Source of the DNA: JABHGY01 sp964525185
GTDB taxonomy: Bacteria; Fidelibacterota; Marinisomatia; Marinisomatales; UBA1611
DNA: 64,000 nucleotides
Assembly (NCBI GenBank): GCA_964525185.1
Contig: CAZGFQ010000002.1
Location: 36,814 to 100,813 of the forward strand
Reading direction: 5' to 3'
A program made the position numbers and the translations under genes. Shown here piece by piece: positions 18,855 through 28,803 of this stretch (within the stretch, counting starts at the first letter, position 1; every line of letters begins with the position of its first letter). The notes below the pieces were generated by a model. The model did not search any database and had not been told where the DNA came from. It saw nothing but the letters and a program-made list of their open reading frames with translations.

Positions 18855-19702
18855 TGATCTCAGAACGTTTAGAATCACTTCAGAATTGGGTCCTATCGTT
18901 CGACCAATCTCATTTAATGATGGGAATAGTGAATGTAACACCCGATTCATTCAGTGACGGCGGGAAATATAATTCATTACCCTGCGCTGTTAATCATGCA
19001 ATAGAATTAATAAATGATGGAGTTGATATACTTGATATTGGTGGGGAAAGTACAAGACCTAACGCAGATACAGTTCCATTGGATGTAGAACTAAAAAGAA
19101 CCATTCCCGTCATTGAAGCTATTCGAGAAGAATCTGATATTCTAATATCAATCGATACAACAAAAGCTGAAGTTGCACGACAAGCCTTGGATGTTGGTGC
19201 TAATATAGTGAATGATATTAGTGGATTAACATTTGATCCAATGATGGTAAATATAATTTCAAAATATGATGCTTATGTGATTATAATGCACATTAAAGGG
19301 GAACCTAAAACGATGCAAAAAAATCCAAAGTATAAAAATATAATGAATGAAATAAATTCATTTTTAAAAAAACAAGTAGATGTGGCTATAAAAGGTGGAA
19401 TTCATAAAAATAAAATTATTTTAGATCCAGGTATTGGGTTTGGAAAATCAGTTCAGGATAATTTTACACTTTTGGGCCAATTAAATAAAATTTGTGATAT
19501 TGGGTTTCCAGTATTGGTTGGTCCCAGTCGAAAATCTTTTATAGGAGATACATTAGGATTACCTCCAAATGAAAGAGAAGAAGGGACAGCGGCAGCAGTG
19601 GCAGCAGCCATATTAAATGGGGCTAAAATTCTCCGAGTCCACGATGTAAAAGCTATGAGACGTGTAGCCATTATTTCTGAAAAAATCATGAAAGCTGCAT
19701 AA
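18854..19702 (+). CDS. folP: Dihydropteroate synthase
   Basis: Folate biosynthesis TIM-barrel enzyme that condenses p-aminobenzoate with dihydropterin pyrophosphate; the target of sulfonamides. The 282 residues contain MGIVNVTPDSFSDGG, DIGGESTRPNA, ISIDTTKAEVA, NDISGL and LVGPSRKSFIG. It begins in a TAATG overlap with ftsH and is followed one base later by cdaA. Confidence 0.96.
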   Translation: MISERLESLQNWVLSFDQSHLMMGIVNVTPDSFSDGGKYNSLPCAVNHAIELINDGVDILDIGGESTRPNADTVPLDVELKRTIPVIEAIREESDILISIDTTKAEVARQALDVGANIVNDISGLTFDPMMVNIISKYDAYVIIMHIKGEPKTMQKNPKYKNIMNEINSFLKKQVDVAIKGGIHKNKIILDPGIGFGKSVQDNFTLLGQLNKICDIGFPVLVGPSRKSFIGDTLGLPPNEREEGTAAAVAAAILNGAKILRVHDVKAMRRVAIISEKIMKAA

Positions 19703-19703
19703 A

Positions 19704-20480
19704 ATGACATTATTCAAAATTGGTTTTTTATCGGTCACAATTATCGATGTAATCGATTTAATACTTGTAAGTTGGATTTTTTATAAAGTATACCAGTATT
19801 TTAAAGATACACGTGCAGGGCAAATGCTTATTGGTTTAATAATATTATTAATCTCATCATTTGTTTTTAACACATTTGGACTCAGTGCTATGTCTTGGTT
19901 GGTAAATCAATTTCAAACAGTATGGGTTGTTGCATTTGTTATTTTATTTCAACCAGAAATTCGCCGATTACTCATCTATGTTGGTCAAACACGATTTTTC
20001 AGAACTATTTTTCGAGTTGGATCGCCACGTTCATTGGAAGCAATAGTTGAAGCATGTATTCAACTAGTAGATCGTAAATGGGGAGCCTTAATTGTAATTC
20101 AGAGAGAAACAGGTCTACGTGCGTATAAAGAATCTGGTACATTAATGAAAGCTGAAGTTTCAGCACCTTTACTGGTAAGTATCTTTAATCCATCTTCTCC
20201 ACTTCATGATGGTGCTGTTATTATTCGTAACACATTAATTGAATCTGCAGGAAGCATTTTACCTTTAACTGAAAGTACAATGATTGACCCAGAAATGGGA
20301 ACTCGACATAGAGCAGCTCTTGGATTAACAGAAGAGTCAGATGCTCTTGTATTAGTTGTCTCCGAAGAGCGTGGAAGAATTTCCGCGTCAGAAAATGGTC
20401 GATTTATTCATCTTGATATGGATGAAATGGCATTAAGACGATATTTAAATGATCGATTATTCATTTCTTCTGGTGAATAA
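19704..20480 (+). CDS. cdaA: Membrane diadenylate cyclase (c-di-AMP synthase) CdaA/DacA
   Basis: Makes the second messenger c-di-AMP from two ATP. The 258 residues start with three membrane helices (about 1-80), then the DAC domain with the catalytic DGA motif in PLHDGAVII and the RHR motif in GTRHRAALGL. FVILFQPEIRRLL links helix and catalytic domain as in CdaA. A folP-cdaA pair is typical of Bacteroidetes-like genomes. No c-di-AMP phosphodiesterase or CdaR is in the window. Confidence 0.94.
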   Translation: MTLFKIGFLSVTIIDVIDLILVSWIFYKVYQYFKDTRAGQMLIGLIILLISSFVFNTFGLSAMSWLVNQFQTVWVVAFVILFQPEIRRLLIYVGQTRFFRTIFRVGSPRSLEAIVEACIQLVDRKWGALIVIQRETGLRAYKESGTLMKAEVSAPLLVSIFNPSSPLHDGAVIIRNTLIESAGSILPLTESTMIDPEMGTRHRAALGLTEESDALVLVVSEERGRISASENGRFIHLDMDEMALRRYLNDRLFISSGE

Positions 20481-20532
20481 GATTTAGTAAAAACTCAGTT
20501 TAATCGCATACAACCTTTTCCTAAATTAGCAG

Positions 20533-21649
20533 ATGGATATAAACGACTTAAAAGACCAGTTCCAAATCTCCGAATCAAAATATAATGAATTGCGGAGGTA
20601 CCTTTGACTTGGATGCAAGCCAAAAAAGCCTCGAATCACTTAGGGAAACTTCTGCTGAACCTACCTTTTGGGACGATAATCAAAAAGCATCCATTATATT
20701 AAAAAAAATATCTCGTATAGAAAAAGAAATCAATTTATGGTCTGACATGGAGCGCCGCCATGGTGATGTAGAAATATTATTTGAATTTGCAGAAGAAGGC
20801 GAAGCAAGTTTAGATGAGATAAAAACTGAATTGTTTGATTATCAAAATATTGTAAATGATATTGAACTAAAAATGATTCTTGGAAGAAAAGAAGATGAGC
20901 AAAATGCCATCTTAACAATTCACCCAGGAGCAGGTGGAACAGAAAGTCAAGATTGGGCAGAGATGCTATATAGAATGTATTCTCGTTGGATTGAGAAAAA
21001 AGGGTTTAAGATGGACGTATTAGATGTGCAACCTGGAGATGAAGCTGGGATTAAAGATGTTACATTCGAAATAAAAGGTGATTATGCTTATGGCATGTCA
21101 AAAGCAGAAGCGGGAGTCCATCGCATGGTTCGAATTTCTCCATTTGATTCCAATAGTCGGAGACATACATCTTTTGCCTCCGTTTTTGTATACCCATCAG
21201 TTGATGATGAAATTGAAATTGAAATAAATCAACAAGATTTAAGGATAGATACATATAGAGCAAGTGGTGCTGGAGGGCAGCATGTGAATAAAACAGATTC
21301 AGCTGTTAGAATTACACATAACCCAACAGGAATTGTTGTCCAATGCCAAAATCAAAGATCTCAACTTAAAAATAAAAATCAAGCGATGAAAATTCTTAAA
21401 GCGCGTATTTATCAACATGAGCTTGAACTTGAGAAAGAGAAAAATAAAGAATTAGAAGATCAAAAAATGGATATTGGGTGGGGAAGCCAAATTCGTTCTT
21501 ATGTTTTTCACCCATATAATATGGTAAAAGATCACAGGACAAAAGAAGAAACAGGAAATGTTCAGGCCGTTATGGATGGGGACATTGATCCCTTCATTCG
21601 AGCCTATTTATTAAGTAATATGAAACCACAAAATGTAAAGGTTGATTAA
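20533..21649 (+). CDS. prfB: Peptide chain release factor 2 (programmed +1 frameshift)
   Basis: RF2 recognises UAA and UGA stops. The coding sequence starts at ATG 20533, reads 24 codons (MDINDLKDQFQISES and onward to ...RRYL) to an in-frame TGA at 20605, and continues in the +1 frame from GAC at 20606 (DLDASQKS and onward). Joined, it gives about 371 residues, the normal RF2 length. The SPF tripeptide (VRISPFDSN) and the GGQ motif (GAGGQHVNKTDSAVR) are both present. A start at 20585 in the +1 frame would drop the conserved N-terminus and is not favoured. Confidence 0.94.
20594..20608 (+). promoter_or_regulatory. RF2 programmed +1 frameshift site
   Basis: An internal Shine-Dalgarno-like GGAGG (20594-20598), then TAC and the slippery CTT followed by TGA C. 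This matches the spacing of the classical RF2 site (SD, three bases, CUU UGA C). When RF2 is scarce the ribosome shifts +1 at CTT-TGA and makes more RF2, an autoregulatory loop. Confidence 0.93.
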
Positions 21650-21654
21650 CACAT

Positions 21655-23142
21655 ATGTCAGAGCAACAAAAAAGTTTACAACAAATTATAGATTTTCGAA
21701 TTGAAAAATTAAACAAACTCAAAGAAGCGGGTGTTAACCCTTATCCTCATAAATTTAACCCAACTCATTCTAGTACAGAAGTATTAAACGAATTTGATGA
21801 GAATGAGCAAAAAACAGTCATAGTTGCTGGGCGAATTATGGCATTAAGAAAAATGGGGAAAGCGTCTTTCACTCATATTATGGATGGCTCAGGTCGAATT
21901 CAAATTTATATCCGGCGAGATGACGTAGGTGAAGAATCATACTCACATTTTAAACTGTTAGATATAGGTGATTTTATAGGCATTGATGGATATATTTTTA
22001 AAACAAAATTAGGTGAAATTTCCATTCATGCTGAAAAATTAACTGTTTTATCAAAAAGCATAAGGCCATTACCAGTAGTCAAAGAAAAAGATGGAGAAAC
22101 ATTTGATGCCTTTTCAGATAAAGAACAAAGATATCGTAATAGACATTTAGATTTAATTGTGAATCCAGACGTACGTGACACATTTATAAAACGAACAAAA
22201 ATCATTAATGCTTTAAGAACTTATCTTGATTCTCGTGATTTTTTAGAAGTTGAAACGCCAGTATTGCAACCACTTTATGGCGGAGCAAATGCCCGACCCT
22301 TTGTAACTCATCACAATGCATTAGATCAGGAGTTTTATCTTCGTATTGCAGACGAACTATATTTAAAACGCCTCATTATAGGTGGATTTGAAAAAGTATA
22401 TGAAATTGCAAAAGATTTTCGAAATGAAGGAATGGACCGGAGCCATAATCCTGAATTCACAATGCTTGAATATTATGAAGCATATGCTGACTATGAAGAT
22501 ACAATGGTATTGGTTGAAGATATGATAAGAACTGCCGCCCAAGTTGTTGATGCTGAGCAGATTACATGGGGGAACATGGAAATTGATTTATCCAAGCCAT
22601 TTCATAAAAAAGCTTATTTTGAACTCCTTAAGGATGTGACAGGTCATGATTTATCAGCAGCTGGATACGAAAAATTAATTTCTGTTTTTAATGAGATGAA
22701 AATTGATATTCCAGAAAATGCGAATGTTTCTCAATTATTGGGGACATTAATGGATGATTTAGTTGAGCCAACACTTATACATCCAACTTTTATTATTGAT
22801 TATCCTAAAGAAGTGTCTCCATTAGCAAAAATGCATCGCAATGGAGATGAATCATTAGTTGAAAGATTTGAACTCATTATTGGTGGAGCTGAATTTGCAA
22901 ATTCATTTTCGGAGTTAAATGATCCAATTGATCAACGGAGTAGGCTGGAAGCACAGTCTGCATTACGAGAAGCGGGTGACGATGAAGCCCAACCTGTCGA
23001 TGAGAATTTTATTCAGGCTATGGAATGTGGTATGCCGCCAACTGGCGGTGTAGGACTTGGCGTAGATCGTCTTGTTATGCTATTGACTGGAAATCGTTGG
23101 ATTCGCGACGTTTTATTGTTCCCTGCTTTACGATCAGAATAA
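21655..23142 (+). CDS. lysS: Lysyl-tRNA synthetase, class II
   Basis: Charges tRNA-Lys. The 495 residues have an N-terminal OB-fold anticodon-binding domain (VAGRIMALRKMGKASFTHIM) and the class IIb core: motif 1 near NALRTYLDSRDFLEVETPV, motif 2 FRNEGMDRSHNPEFTMLEYY, and motif 3 GVGLGVDRLVMLLTG. The start is ATG 21655, five bases after prfB; prfB followed by lysS is a common order. Confidence 0.96.
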   Translation: MSEQQKSLQQIIDFRIEKLNKLKEAGVNPYPHKFNPTHSSTEVLNEFDENEQKTVIVAGRIMALRKMGKASFTHIMDGSGRIQIYIRRDDVGEESYSHFKLLDIGDFIGIDGYIFKTKLGEISIHAEKLTVLSKSIRPLPVVKEKDGETFDAFSDKEQRYRNRHLDLIVNPDVRDTFIKRTKIINALRTYLDSRDFLEVETPVLQPLYGGANARPFVTHHNALDQEFYLRIADELYLKRLIIGGFEKVYEIAKDFRNEGMDRSHNPEFTMLEYYEAYADYEDTMVLVEDMIRTAAQVVDAEQITWGNMEIDLSKPFHKKAYFELLKDVTGHDLSAAGYEKLISVFNEMKIDIPENANVSQLLGTLMDDLVEPTLIHPTFIIDYPKEVSPLAKMHRNGDESLVERFELIIGGAEFANSFSELNDPIDQRSRLEAQSALREAGDDEAQPVDENFIQAMECGMPPTGGVGLGVDRLVMLLTGNRWIRDVLLFPALRSE

Positions 23143-23145
23143 TAT

Positions 23146-24351
23146 ATGAATATCAGTTCGCGTATTGCCCTTCGCTATCTGAAATCTTCCCATAGGGGCA
23201 GTTTTTCCTCATACGCAAGCCGTCTTGCAGTAATCGGCTTGGCAATAGGAATTGCATCGCTTGTAATTACTTTAAGTATTATGGCGGGATTTGAAAAAAC
23301 AGTTTCTGAGAAAATTGCTTCATTCGATTCCCATATTCGTATATCACATTTCATGAATAAATCCATTATGTACCCAGATAAATCGTTGGATTCATTGTTT
23401 ATTGAATCGCCAGTTGGTTTTAAGAAAAGTATTTATATTCAAAAACCAGCTCTCATTAGGAAAAAACAAAAGGCTGAAGGCGTTATTGTTGAAGGTAGCA
23501 AATGGATTCCTAAATCATTTGTTTTGGATACACCAAATATTATGGGTGATTACATAGAGTTAAAGAAAAATGAAGTTTGGCTGGGAGATGATTTAGCAAA
23601 TATTATGGATGTAGGTGTAGGTGATAAAATTGTGTTAGCAGATTTGCAATCGTTAAACCAAACTACATCGAATCGAGTAGTAAAATCATTAAAGGTGGCA
23701 GGTCTTTTCCATTCTGGGTTACAAGAATATGATAAAACACTCGTTTTTGTTTCAATTGAAGATGCTCAACAAGTATTTAATATGCCAAATAGAATTTCTG
23801 GATACAAGGTAGATTCAGATGAAAATTCCATTTCAAAACTCATATCCTATATTCGTGAGAATACTGGTTATCCTTATTATGTTGTTACGTGGCGAGAGAA
23901 ACATCAAGTTTTATTTGATTGGATTGATATTCAGAAATGGCCCATTTTGATAAACTTTGGGTTAATCGCATTAGTTGGTGTTGTAAATATTTTATCCGCA
24001 TTAGCCATGATAATAATAGAAAAATCAAGTCAAGTAGGTATTTTATTGTCACAGGGAATGAATCGATATACCGTTAAAATTATATTTTGTATTCAAGGTG
24101 CAGTCATTGGACTTAGTGGAGCACTTTTAGGAATTCTTTTGGCGGGTATAATTATTTTTATCCAATTTAAAACTCACTTTATTTCTATACCAGAAAATAT
24201 ATATTTCATGGATCATATTCCTATTTCCATTGAATTAATTCCTATTATAATCATCGGAATTCTTTCAGTCATTATTTCATTTCTTGCGTCTTATTGGCCA
24301 GCAAGTAAAGTGGGTAGAATTCAACCATCAAAAGTGTTATCATACGAATGA
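23146..24351 (+). CDS. LolC/LolE-type lipoprotein-releasing permease (first copy)
   Basis: Inner-membrane subunit of a LolCDE-type ABC transporter that extracts lipoproteins for transfer to the outer membrane. The 401 residues have the expected plan: an N-terminal helix (about 27-48) with IALRYLKSSH before it, a large periplasmic domain (about 50-265), and three C-terminal FtsX-type helices. It overlaps the next permease by ATGA. I cannot tell LolC from LolE by eye. Confidence 0.88.
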   Translation: MNISSRIALRYLKSSHRGSFSSYASRLAVIGLAIGIASLVITLSIMAGFEKTVSEKIASFDSHIRISHFMNKSIMYPDKSLDSLFIESPVGFKKSIYIQKPALIRKKQKAEGVIVEGSKWIPKSFVLDTPNIMGDYIELKKNEVWLGDDLANIMDVGVGDKIVLADLQSLNQTTSNRVVKSLKVAGLFHSGLQEYDKTLVFVSIEDAQQVFNMPNRISGYKVDSDENSISKLISYIRENTGYPYYVVTWREKHQVLFDWIDIQKWPILINFGLIALVGVVNILSALAMIIIEKSSQVGILLSQGMNRYTVKIIFCIQGAVIGLSGALLGILLAGIIIFIQFKTHFISIPENIYFMDHIPISIELIPIIIIGILSVIISFLASYWPASKVGRIQPSKVLSYE

Positions 24352-25523
24352 GTTTTACAACAATAATAGCTAAAAAATTTATTAAAGGGAGGACGGGGCC
24401 TGGAAAATTTACGGGAATGGTTTCTATGGTTGGAATGGCGGTTGGAAGTTTTGCTATGGTTGTATCCATCGCTGTTATGAATGGATTTGAGTCTCGTGTA
24501 TCCGATCGATTGAGAGGGTTTGATGGTGATATTCGAATTTCAGGTTTCATCACACAAAGTGTAATCGATCAGATTTCCAAAGTCAAAGGGATTTATGCGT
24601 CCATTCCATTTATCGAACGAAAAGGTATTATTTCTTCAGGTGAAACTGAACAAGTCATTGTATTTAAAGCATTAAACATGAATAGAATGATGGATGTATA
24701 TAATATTAAAATGGATATGAATTACTCTGACGATGGTGGGGCTATTATTGGGAAATCCTTATCATATCGAATGAATCTTTCATTGGAGACTAGTATAGAA
24801 TTATATAGCCCCTTGGACATGTCATATGGTTTAGGATATCCACCTAAAAGAAAAAGCAATGTAAAAGGGGTTTTTCAATCTCAAGTATTAGACTATGACG
24901 ATCGAACGGTGTTTATTCCTATAGAAATTGGTAAGAAATTATTTAAAAAAATTCCTGAATATACTGGAATAGACATTCGTTGTAAATCAAATGAAAATAT
25001 AGTGAATATTTCCAAAATATTATCTCAAACTTTAGGAGAAGATTATATAATTGAAACATGGAAGGAACAACATTCATCGTTAGTGCAAGCCATGGAATTA
25101 GAGCGATTAATGGCATTAATTGTTTTAAGTCTCATAATTGTAGTTTCTGGGTTTAATCTTGCGTCTACATTAAGTTTAGTTACAATTCAGCGGATCCACG
25201 AAATAGGTATATTGCAAGCAATTGGTGCACCTAAAAAAGCACTTAGGAAAATGTTATTCATTCAAGGATTCTTATTAGGTGGAAAAGGGACAATAATTGG
25301 CATCGTTTTAGGGGGAATAATTATCATATTACAGAACTTATTTGGGTTTATTCCATTACCGTCAGATATTTATTTTATAAATACATTACCTATGAAATTA
25401 ACAATATGGAATTTGATTATTATTCCAAGTATTTCATGTGTGATTATTTTATTATCATCCTATATTGCTAGTAGAAAAGCAAGTAGTATTGAACCAAAAT
25501 TAGCCTTAACATGGAATAAATGA
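24348..25523 (+). CDS. LolC/LolE-type lipoprotein-releasing permease (second copy)
   Basis: Second FtsX-family permease of the same transporter, 391 residues with the same topology. It has IAKKFIKGRTGPGKFTGMVS at the start, a periplasmic domain, and a C-terminal FtsX domain containing GFNLASTLSLVTIQRIHEIG, then ILQAIGAPKKALRKMLFIQG, matching the cytoplasmic coupling region of LolC/E. It overlaps both neighbours by 4 bases, so two different permeases probably form a heterodimer with LolD. Confidence 0.88.
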   Translation: MSFTTIIAKKFIKGRTGPGKFTGMVSMVGMAVGSFAMVVSIAVMNGFESRVSDRLRGFDGDIRISGFITQSVIDQISKVKGIYASIPFIERKGIISSGETEQVIVFKALNMNRMMDVYNIKMDMNYSDDGGAIIGKSLSYRMNLSLETSIELYSPLDMSYGLGYPPKRKSNVKGVFQSQVLDYDDRTVFIPIEIGKKLFKKIPEYTGIDIRCKSNENIVNISKILSQTLGEDYIIETWKEQHSSLVQAMELERLMALIVLSLIIVVSGFNLASTLSLVTIQRIHEIGILQAIGAPKKALRKMLFIQGFLLGGKGTIIGIVLGGIIIILQNLFGFIPLPSDIYFINTLPMKLTIWNLIIIPSISCVIILLSSYIASRKASSIEPKLALTWNK

Positions 25524-26194
25524 TTTTAGACGCAAAAAATATAATTAAGTCCTATAAAAATGGAGACCATTCATTAGTAGTTTTGAATAAATGTAACTTA
25601 ACTGTCAACTCAGGTGAAATCATTACTATCATGGGAGAATCAGGATCTGGCAAATCTACTTTACTCAATATTCTTGGTACTTTAGACAGACCCGATTCGG
25701 GAGAAATATTTATAAATCAAAAGAAAACTACACAAATATCAGAAAATGATATTGCAATTATAAGGAATCAATATATTGGCTTTGTTTTTCAATTTCATCA
25801 TTTGTTACCAGAATTTACAGCAAAGGAAAATATATTAATTCCAACCCTTATTTACGACGATGTGGATAAAAGTCATGATGCAGACTCATTATTAGAGTTT
25901 GTAGGTTTAACAGAACGTCAAAGCCATTTACCGTCTCAATTGTCCGGAGGAGAAAGATTAAGAATTGCGGTATTGAGAGCGATGATTAATAAACCAAAAA
26001 TCATTTTAGCTGATGAACCTACTGGAAATTTAGATCATAAAAATGCTAATAAAATTATTGACCTTTTTTATAAAATTAATAAAGATTATCAGCAGTCAAT
26101 TGTTATTACTACACATAGTCTGGATGTTGCAGCTATTGGGCATCGCCAATTCATTTTAAAAAATGGTAAATTGGAAGAGAAAAAGAAGGATTAG
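25520..26194 (+). CDS. lolD: Lipoprotein-releasing ABC transporter ATPase LolD
   Basis: ATPase of the LolCDE-like complex, 224 residues, in the MacB/LolD branch of ABC proteins. Walker A is GESGSGKST, the Q-loop lies in GFVFQFHHLLPEFTAKEN, the signature is LSGGERLRIAVLRA, and Walker B is ILADEPTGNLD. The signature reads GERLR rather than the usual GEQQR. It overlaps the preceding permease gene by 4 bases. Confidence 0.92.
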   Translation: MILDAKNIIKSYKNGDHSLVVLNKCNLTVNSGEIITIMGESGSGKSTLLNILGTLDRPDSGEIFINQKKTTQISENDIAIIRNQYIGFVFQFHHLLPEFTAKENILIPTLIYDDVDKSHDADSLLEFVGLTERQSHLPSQLSGGERLRIAVLRAMINKPKIILADEPTGNLDHKNANKIIDLFYKINKDYQQSIVITTHSLDVAAIGHRQFILKNGKLEEKKKD

Positions 26195-26199
26195 GGAAA

Positions 26200-28656
26200 A
26201 TGAAAGAGAATTATTCAAAGCGTGTACAAAAAATTATGAAAGTTGCCAAGGAAGAAGCAATCCGCCTTGGACATAGTTATGTAGGAAGCGAGCATCTATT
26301 GCTGGGACTTTTAGTGGAAGAGAGTGGTCTATCTGCAAAAATATTTGATATTTATGACTGCGATCCAAATGAAATGATTGCGATGGTTGAAGATATGATC
26401 AAATCATCTGGAGGAACAATGACACTAGGGCATTTACCTCTCACTAGGCGAGCAGAACGCATATTGAGAAATGCGTTTAATGAAGCGTCGGGGATTGGAA
26501 GCCCATATGCAGATGATGAGCATTTATTGGTAGCCATGTTAAAGGAGACAGAAGGAATCGCTTACCATGTTCTTCACACATTCGGATTAGATCATAATAC
26601 AGTTGGGGAATTATTATCTTCATCAGAATTAGATCCCAAAGTTGGGGCATCTACATCACAAAATAAAACATCTAATAGTCAAACACCTACGTTGGATCAT
26701 TTTTCGCGGGATATTACTGAATTAGCTAGAAAGGGTAAGCTTGATCCAGTTATTGGAAGAGAAAATGAAATTGAACGAGTGGCACAAATTCTGACACGTC
26801 GTAAAAAAAATAATCCAGTACTTATTGGCGAGCCTGGTGTTGGTAAAACAGCCATAATTGAAGGATTGGCTCAAAGAATAAATCGGAAAACTGTTCCTCG
26901 TGTGTTGCATAACCAGCGTATCCTTTCTTTAGATTTAGCTTCTCTTGTAGCAGGAACAAAGTATAGAGGGCAATTTGAAGAACGCATGAAAAATATTATG
27001 CAAGAAATGGAGACTAGTGACCATTTAATTGTATTTATTGATGAATTACATACGATTGTTGGTGCAGGAGGTGCGTCAGGTTCACTTGATGCCTCAAATA
27101 TGTTTAAGCCTGCTTTAGCTCGTGGAGATATTCATTGTATCGGAGCAACGACATTAGATGAGTACCGTAAACATATTGAAAAAGATGGTGCATTAGATAG
27201 ACGATTCCAAAAAATTACTATTACTTCTCCATCTGTTAAAGAATCGATAGAAATATTGTTTGGCTTAAAACCATCTTATGAAGATCATCACCATGTGAAA
27301 TATTCTGATGAAGCGATTGATGCTTGTGTCCTGTTATCGGAGAGATATATTTCTGATAAATATTTACCAGACAAAGCAATTGATGTGATGGATGAATCTG
27401 GAGCTCGTATCCATATGTTCAATATGAAAGTTCCAGATAGTATCATTCAGATTGAAAAAGAACTAGATAGTATTCGTGAAGAAAAAGAAGAGAAAGTAGC
27501 ATCTCAACTATTTGAAGATGCAGCATTATTGCGCGATAAAGAGCGACAATTATTACAGAACTTATCTTTAGCACAAAAAAATTGGCAAGAAAATAAAGAT
27601 GATGAAAAAATCTTAATTACGGAAGATCATATTGCAGATGTGGTTTCCATGATTACAGGGATTCCAGTTAAAAAAGTAGCCCAGTCAGAGAGCCAAAAAT
27701 TATTAAAAATGGGTTCAGAATTAAAGAAATTCATTGTTGGGCAAAATGAAGCGGTCTCTTCTGTAACGCGTTCTATTCAAAGGGCTCGTACAGGATTAAA
27801 AAGTCCAACTCGTCCCATAGGTGTTTTTTTGTTTTTAGGACCAACAGGTGTTGGAAAAACAGAATGTGCTAAAGTTCTTTCGAAATATCTTTTTCCCCAA
27901 AATAATGCTCTTATAAAAGTAGATATGTCAGAATATTCAGAAAAATTTTCTTTATCAAGACTGATTGGTGCACCTCCCGGGTATGTGGGATATGAAGAAG
28001 GGGGTGAATTAACTGAAAAAGTTCGCAGGAATCCTTATTCTGTTGTATTGCTTGATGAAATAGAGAAAGCACATGGTGGCCTATTCAATATTTTGTTACA
28101 AGTATTTGATGAGGGAGTATTAACGGATAGCTTTGGCAGAAAAATTGATTTTAAAAATACTATCATTATCATGACTTCAAATATGGGCTCTAGAGACTAT
28201 AATGGGTCTGAGATTGGATTTAGAGAAAAAAATAATAAGAAAGATTTTGATAATGTAAAAAAACGAGTAATGGGAAAAGTGCTAAATACATTTTCACCAG
28301 AATTAATTAATCGAATAGACGAGACTGTTATTTTTAAACCTTTAAATGAAAAAAGTATTCTAAAAATAATTGACCTACAATTAGCCGATTTAAAAACAAA
28401 TTTAGACTCGCAAAATATAAAACTTCATATGACAGCTTTAGCTAAAAAATTATTGGTAAAAAAAGGGTATGATGAACAATATGGAGTAAGGCCATTGCGA
28501 AGAGAAATTCAATTGTCTCTTGAAGATAAAATATCAGAATTATTATTAGAAAATAAGGTCCAAAGTGGACAAATAATTAAAGTAGCAACTTTATCCAATG
28601 CTTTTACCTTTAAAATATCTAACACCACTAAAAAGAAAAAGATAGCAACTAAATAA
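26200..28656 (+). CDS. clpC: ATP-dependent Clp protease ATP-binding subunit ClpC
   Basis: Hsp100 unfoldase that feeds substrates to ClpP. The 818 residues contain two Clp N-terminal repeats (about 1-145), NBD1 with Walker A GEPGVGKT near 209, a middle segment with a UVR-like motif (about 440-460), and NBD2 with Walker A GPTGVGKT near 547. SRLIGAPPGYVGYEEGG and a C-terminal ClpB-D2 small domain follow. The UVR-like middle part and length favour ClpC over ClpA or ClpB. It is preceded closely by lolD and followed by dnaK. No mcsA, mcsB or ctsR neighbours are present. Confidence 0.94.
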   Translation: MKENYSKRVQKIMKVAKEEAIRLGHSYVGSEHLLLGLLVEESGLSAKIFDIYDCDPNEMIAMVEDMIKSSGGTMTLGHLPLTRRAERILRNAFNEASGIGSPYADDEHLLVAMLKETEGIAYHVLHTFGLDHNTVGELLSSSELDPKVGASTSQNKTSNSQTPTLDHFSRDITELARKGKLDPVIGRENEIERVAQILTRRKKNNPVLIGEPGVGKTAIIEGLAQRINRKTVPRVLHNQRILSLDLASLVAGTKYRGQFEERMKNIMQEMETSDHLIVFIDELHTIVGAGGASGSLDASNMFKPALARGDIHCIGATTLDEYRKHIEKDGALDRRFQKITITSPSVKESIEILFGLKPSYEDHHHVKYSDEAIDACVLLSERYISDKYLPDKAIDVMDESGARIHMFNMKVPDSIIQIEKELDSIREEKEEKVASQLFEDAALLRDKERQLLQNLSLAQKNWQENKDDEKILITEDHIADVVSMITGIPVKKVAQSESQKLLKMGSELKKFIVGQNEAVSSVTRSIQRARTGLKSPTRPIGVFLFLGPTGVGKTECAKVLSKYLFPQNNALIKVDMSEYSEKFSLSRLIGAPPGYVGYEEGGELTEKVRRNPYSVVLLDEIEKAHGGLFNILLQVFDEGVLTDSFGRKIDFKNTIIIMTSNMGSRDYNGSEIGFREKNNKKDFDNVKKRVMGKVLNTFSPELINRIDETVIFKPLNEKSILKIIDLQLADLKTNLDSQNIKLHMTALAKKLLVKKGYDEQYGVRPLRREIQLSLEDKISELLLENKVQSGQIIKVATLSNAFTFKISNTTKKKKIATK

Positions 28657-28682
28657 GTTTTTTTATCATCGACATTACTCTT

Positions 28683-28725
28683 TCTGTCATATAGGGGCTG
28701 TATTAATTCCTGTCTGCCATATAGG
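28683..28725 (+). repeat. Direct repeat upstream of dnaK
   Basis: TCTGTCATATAGG at 28683-28695 recurs as TCTGCCATATAGG at 28713-28725, with 12 of 13 bases identical and a 30-base offset, about three helical turns. It lies in the 147-base clpC-dnaK gap, 80-120 bases before dnaK, so it may be a regulator or alternative sigma-factor site. No CIRCE inverted repeat is present here. Confidence 0.5.
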
Positions 28726-28803
28726 TAGAGAATAAATGGTGGTATGTTCCTTGCATATTGAATATAGATTTAATTGAATTAAAATTTATATAAGGAGAAA
28801 AAA

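Noticed and set aside
20585..20604. Separate start of prfB in the +1 frame
   Set aside because: It lacks the conserved RF2 N-terminus, and the CTT-TGA-C site with its upstream GGAGG explains the frame change.
28657..28803. CIRCE or classical sigma-32 promoter before dnaK
   Set aside because: No TTAGCACTC/GAGTGCTAA inverted repeat and no CCCCAT-type -10 are visible; only the direct repeat is supported.
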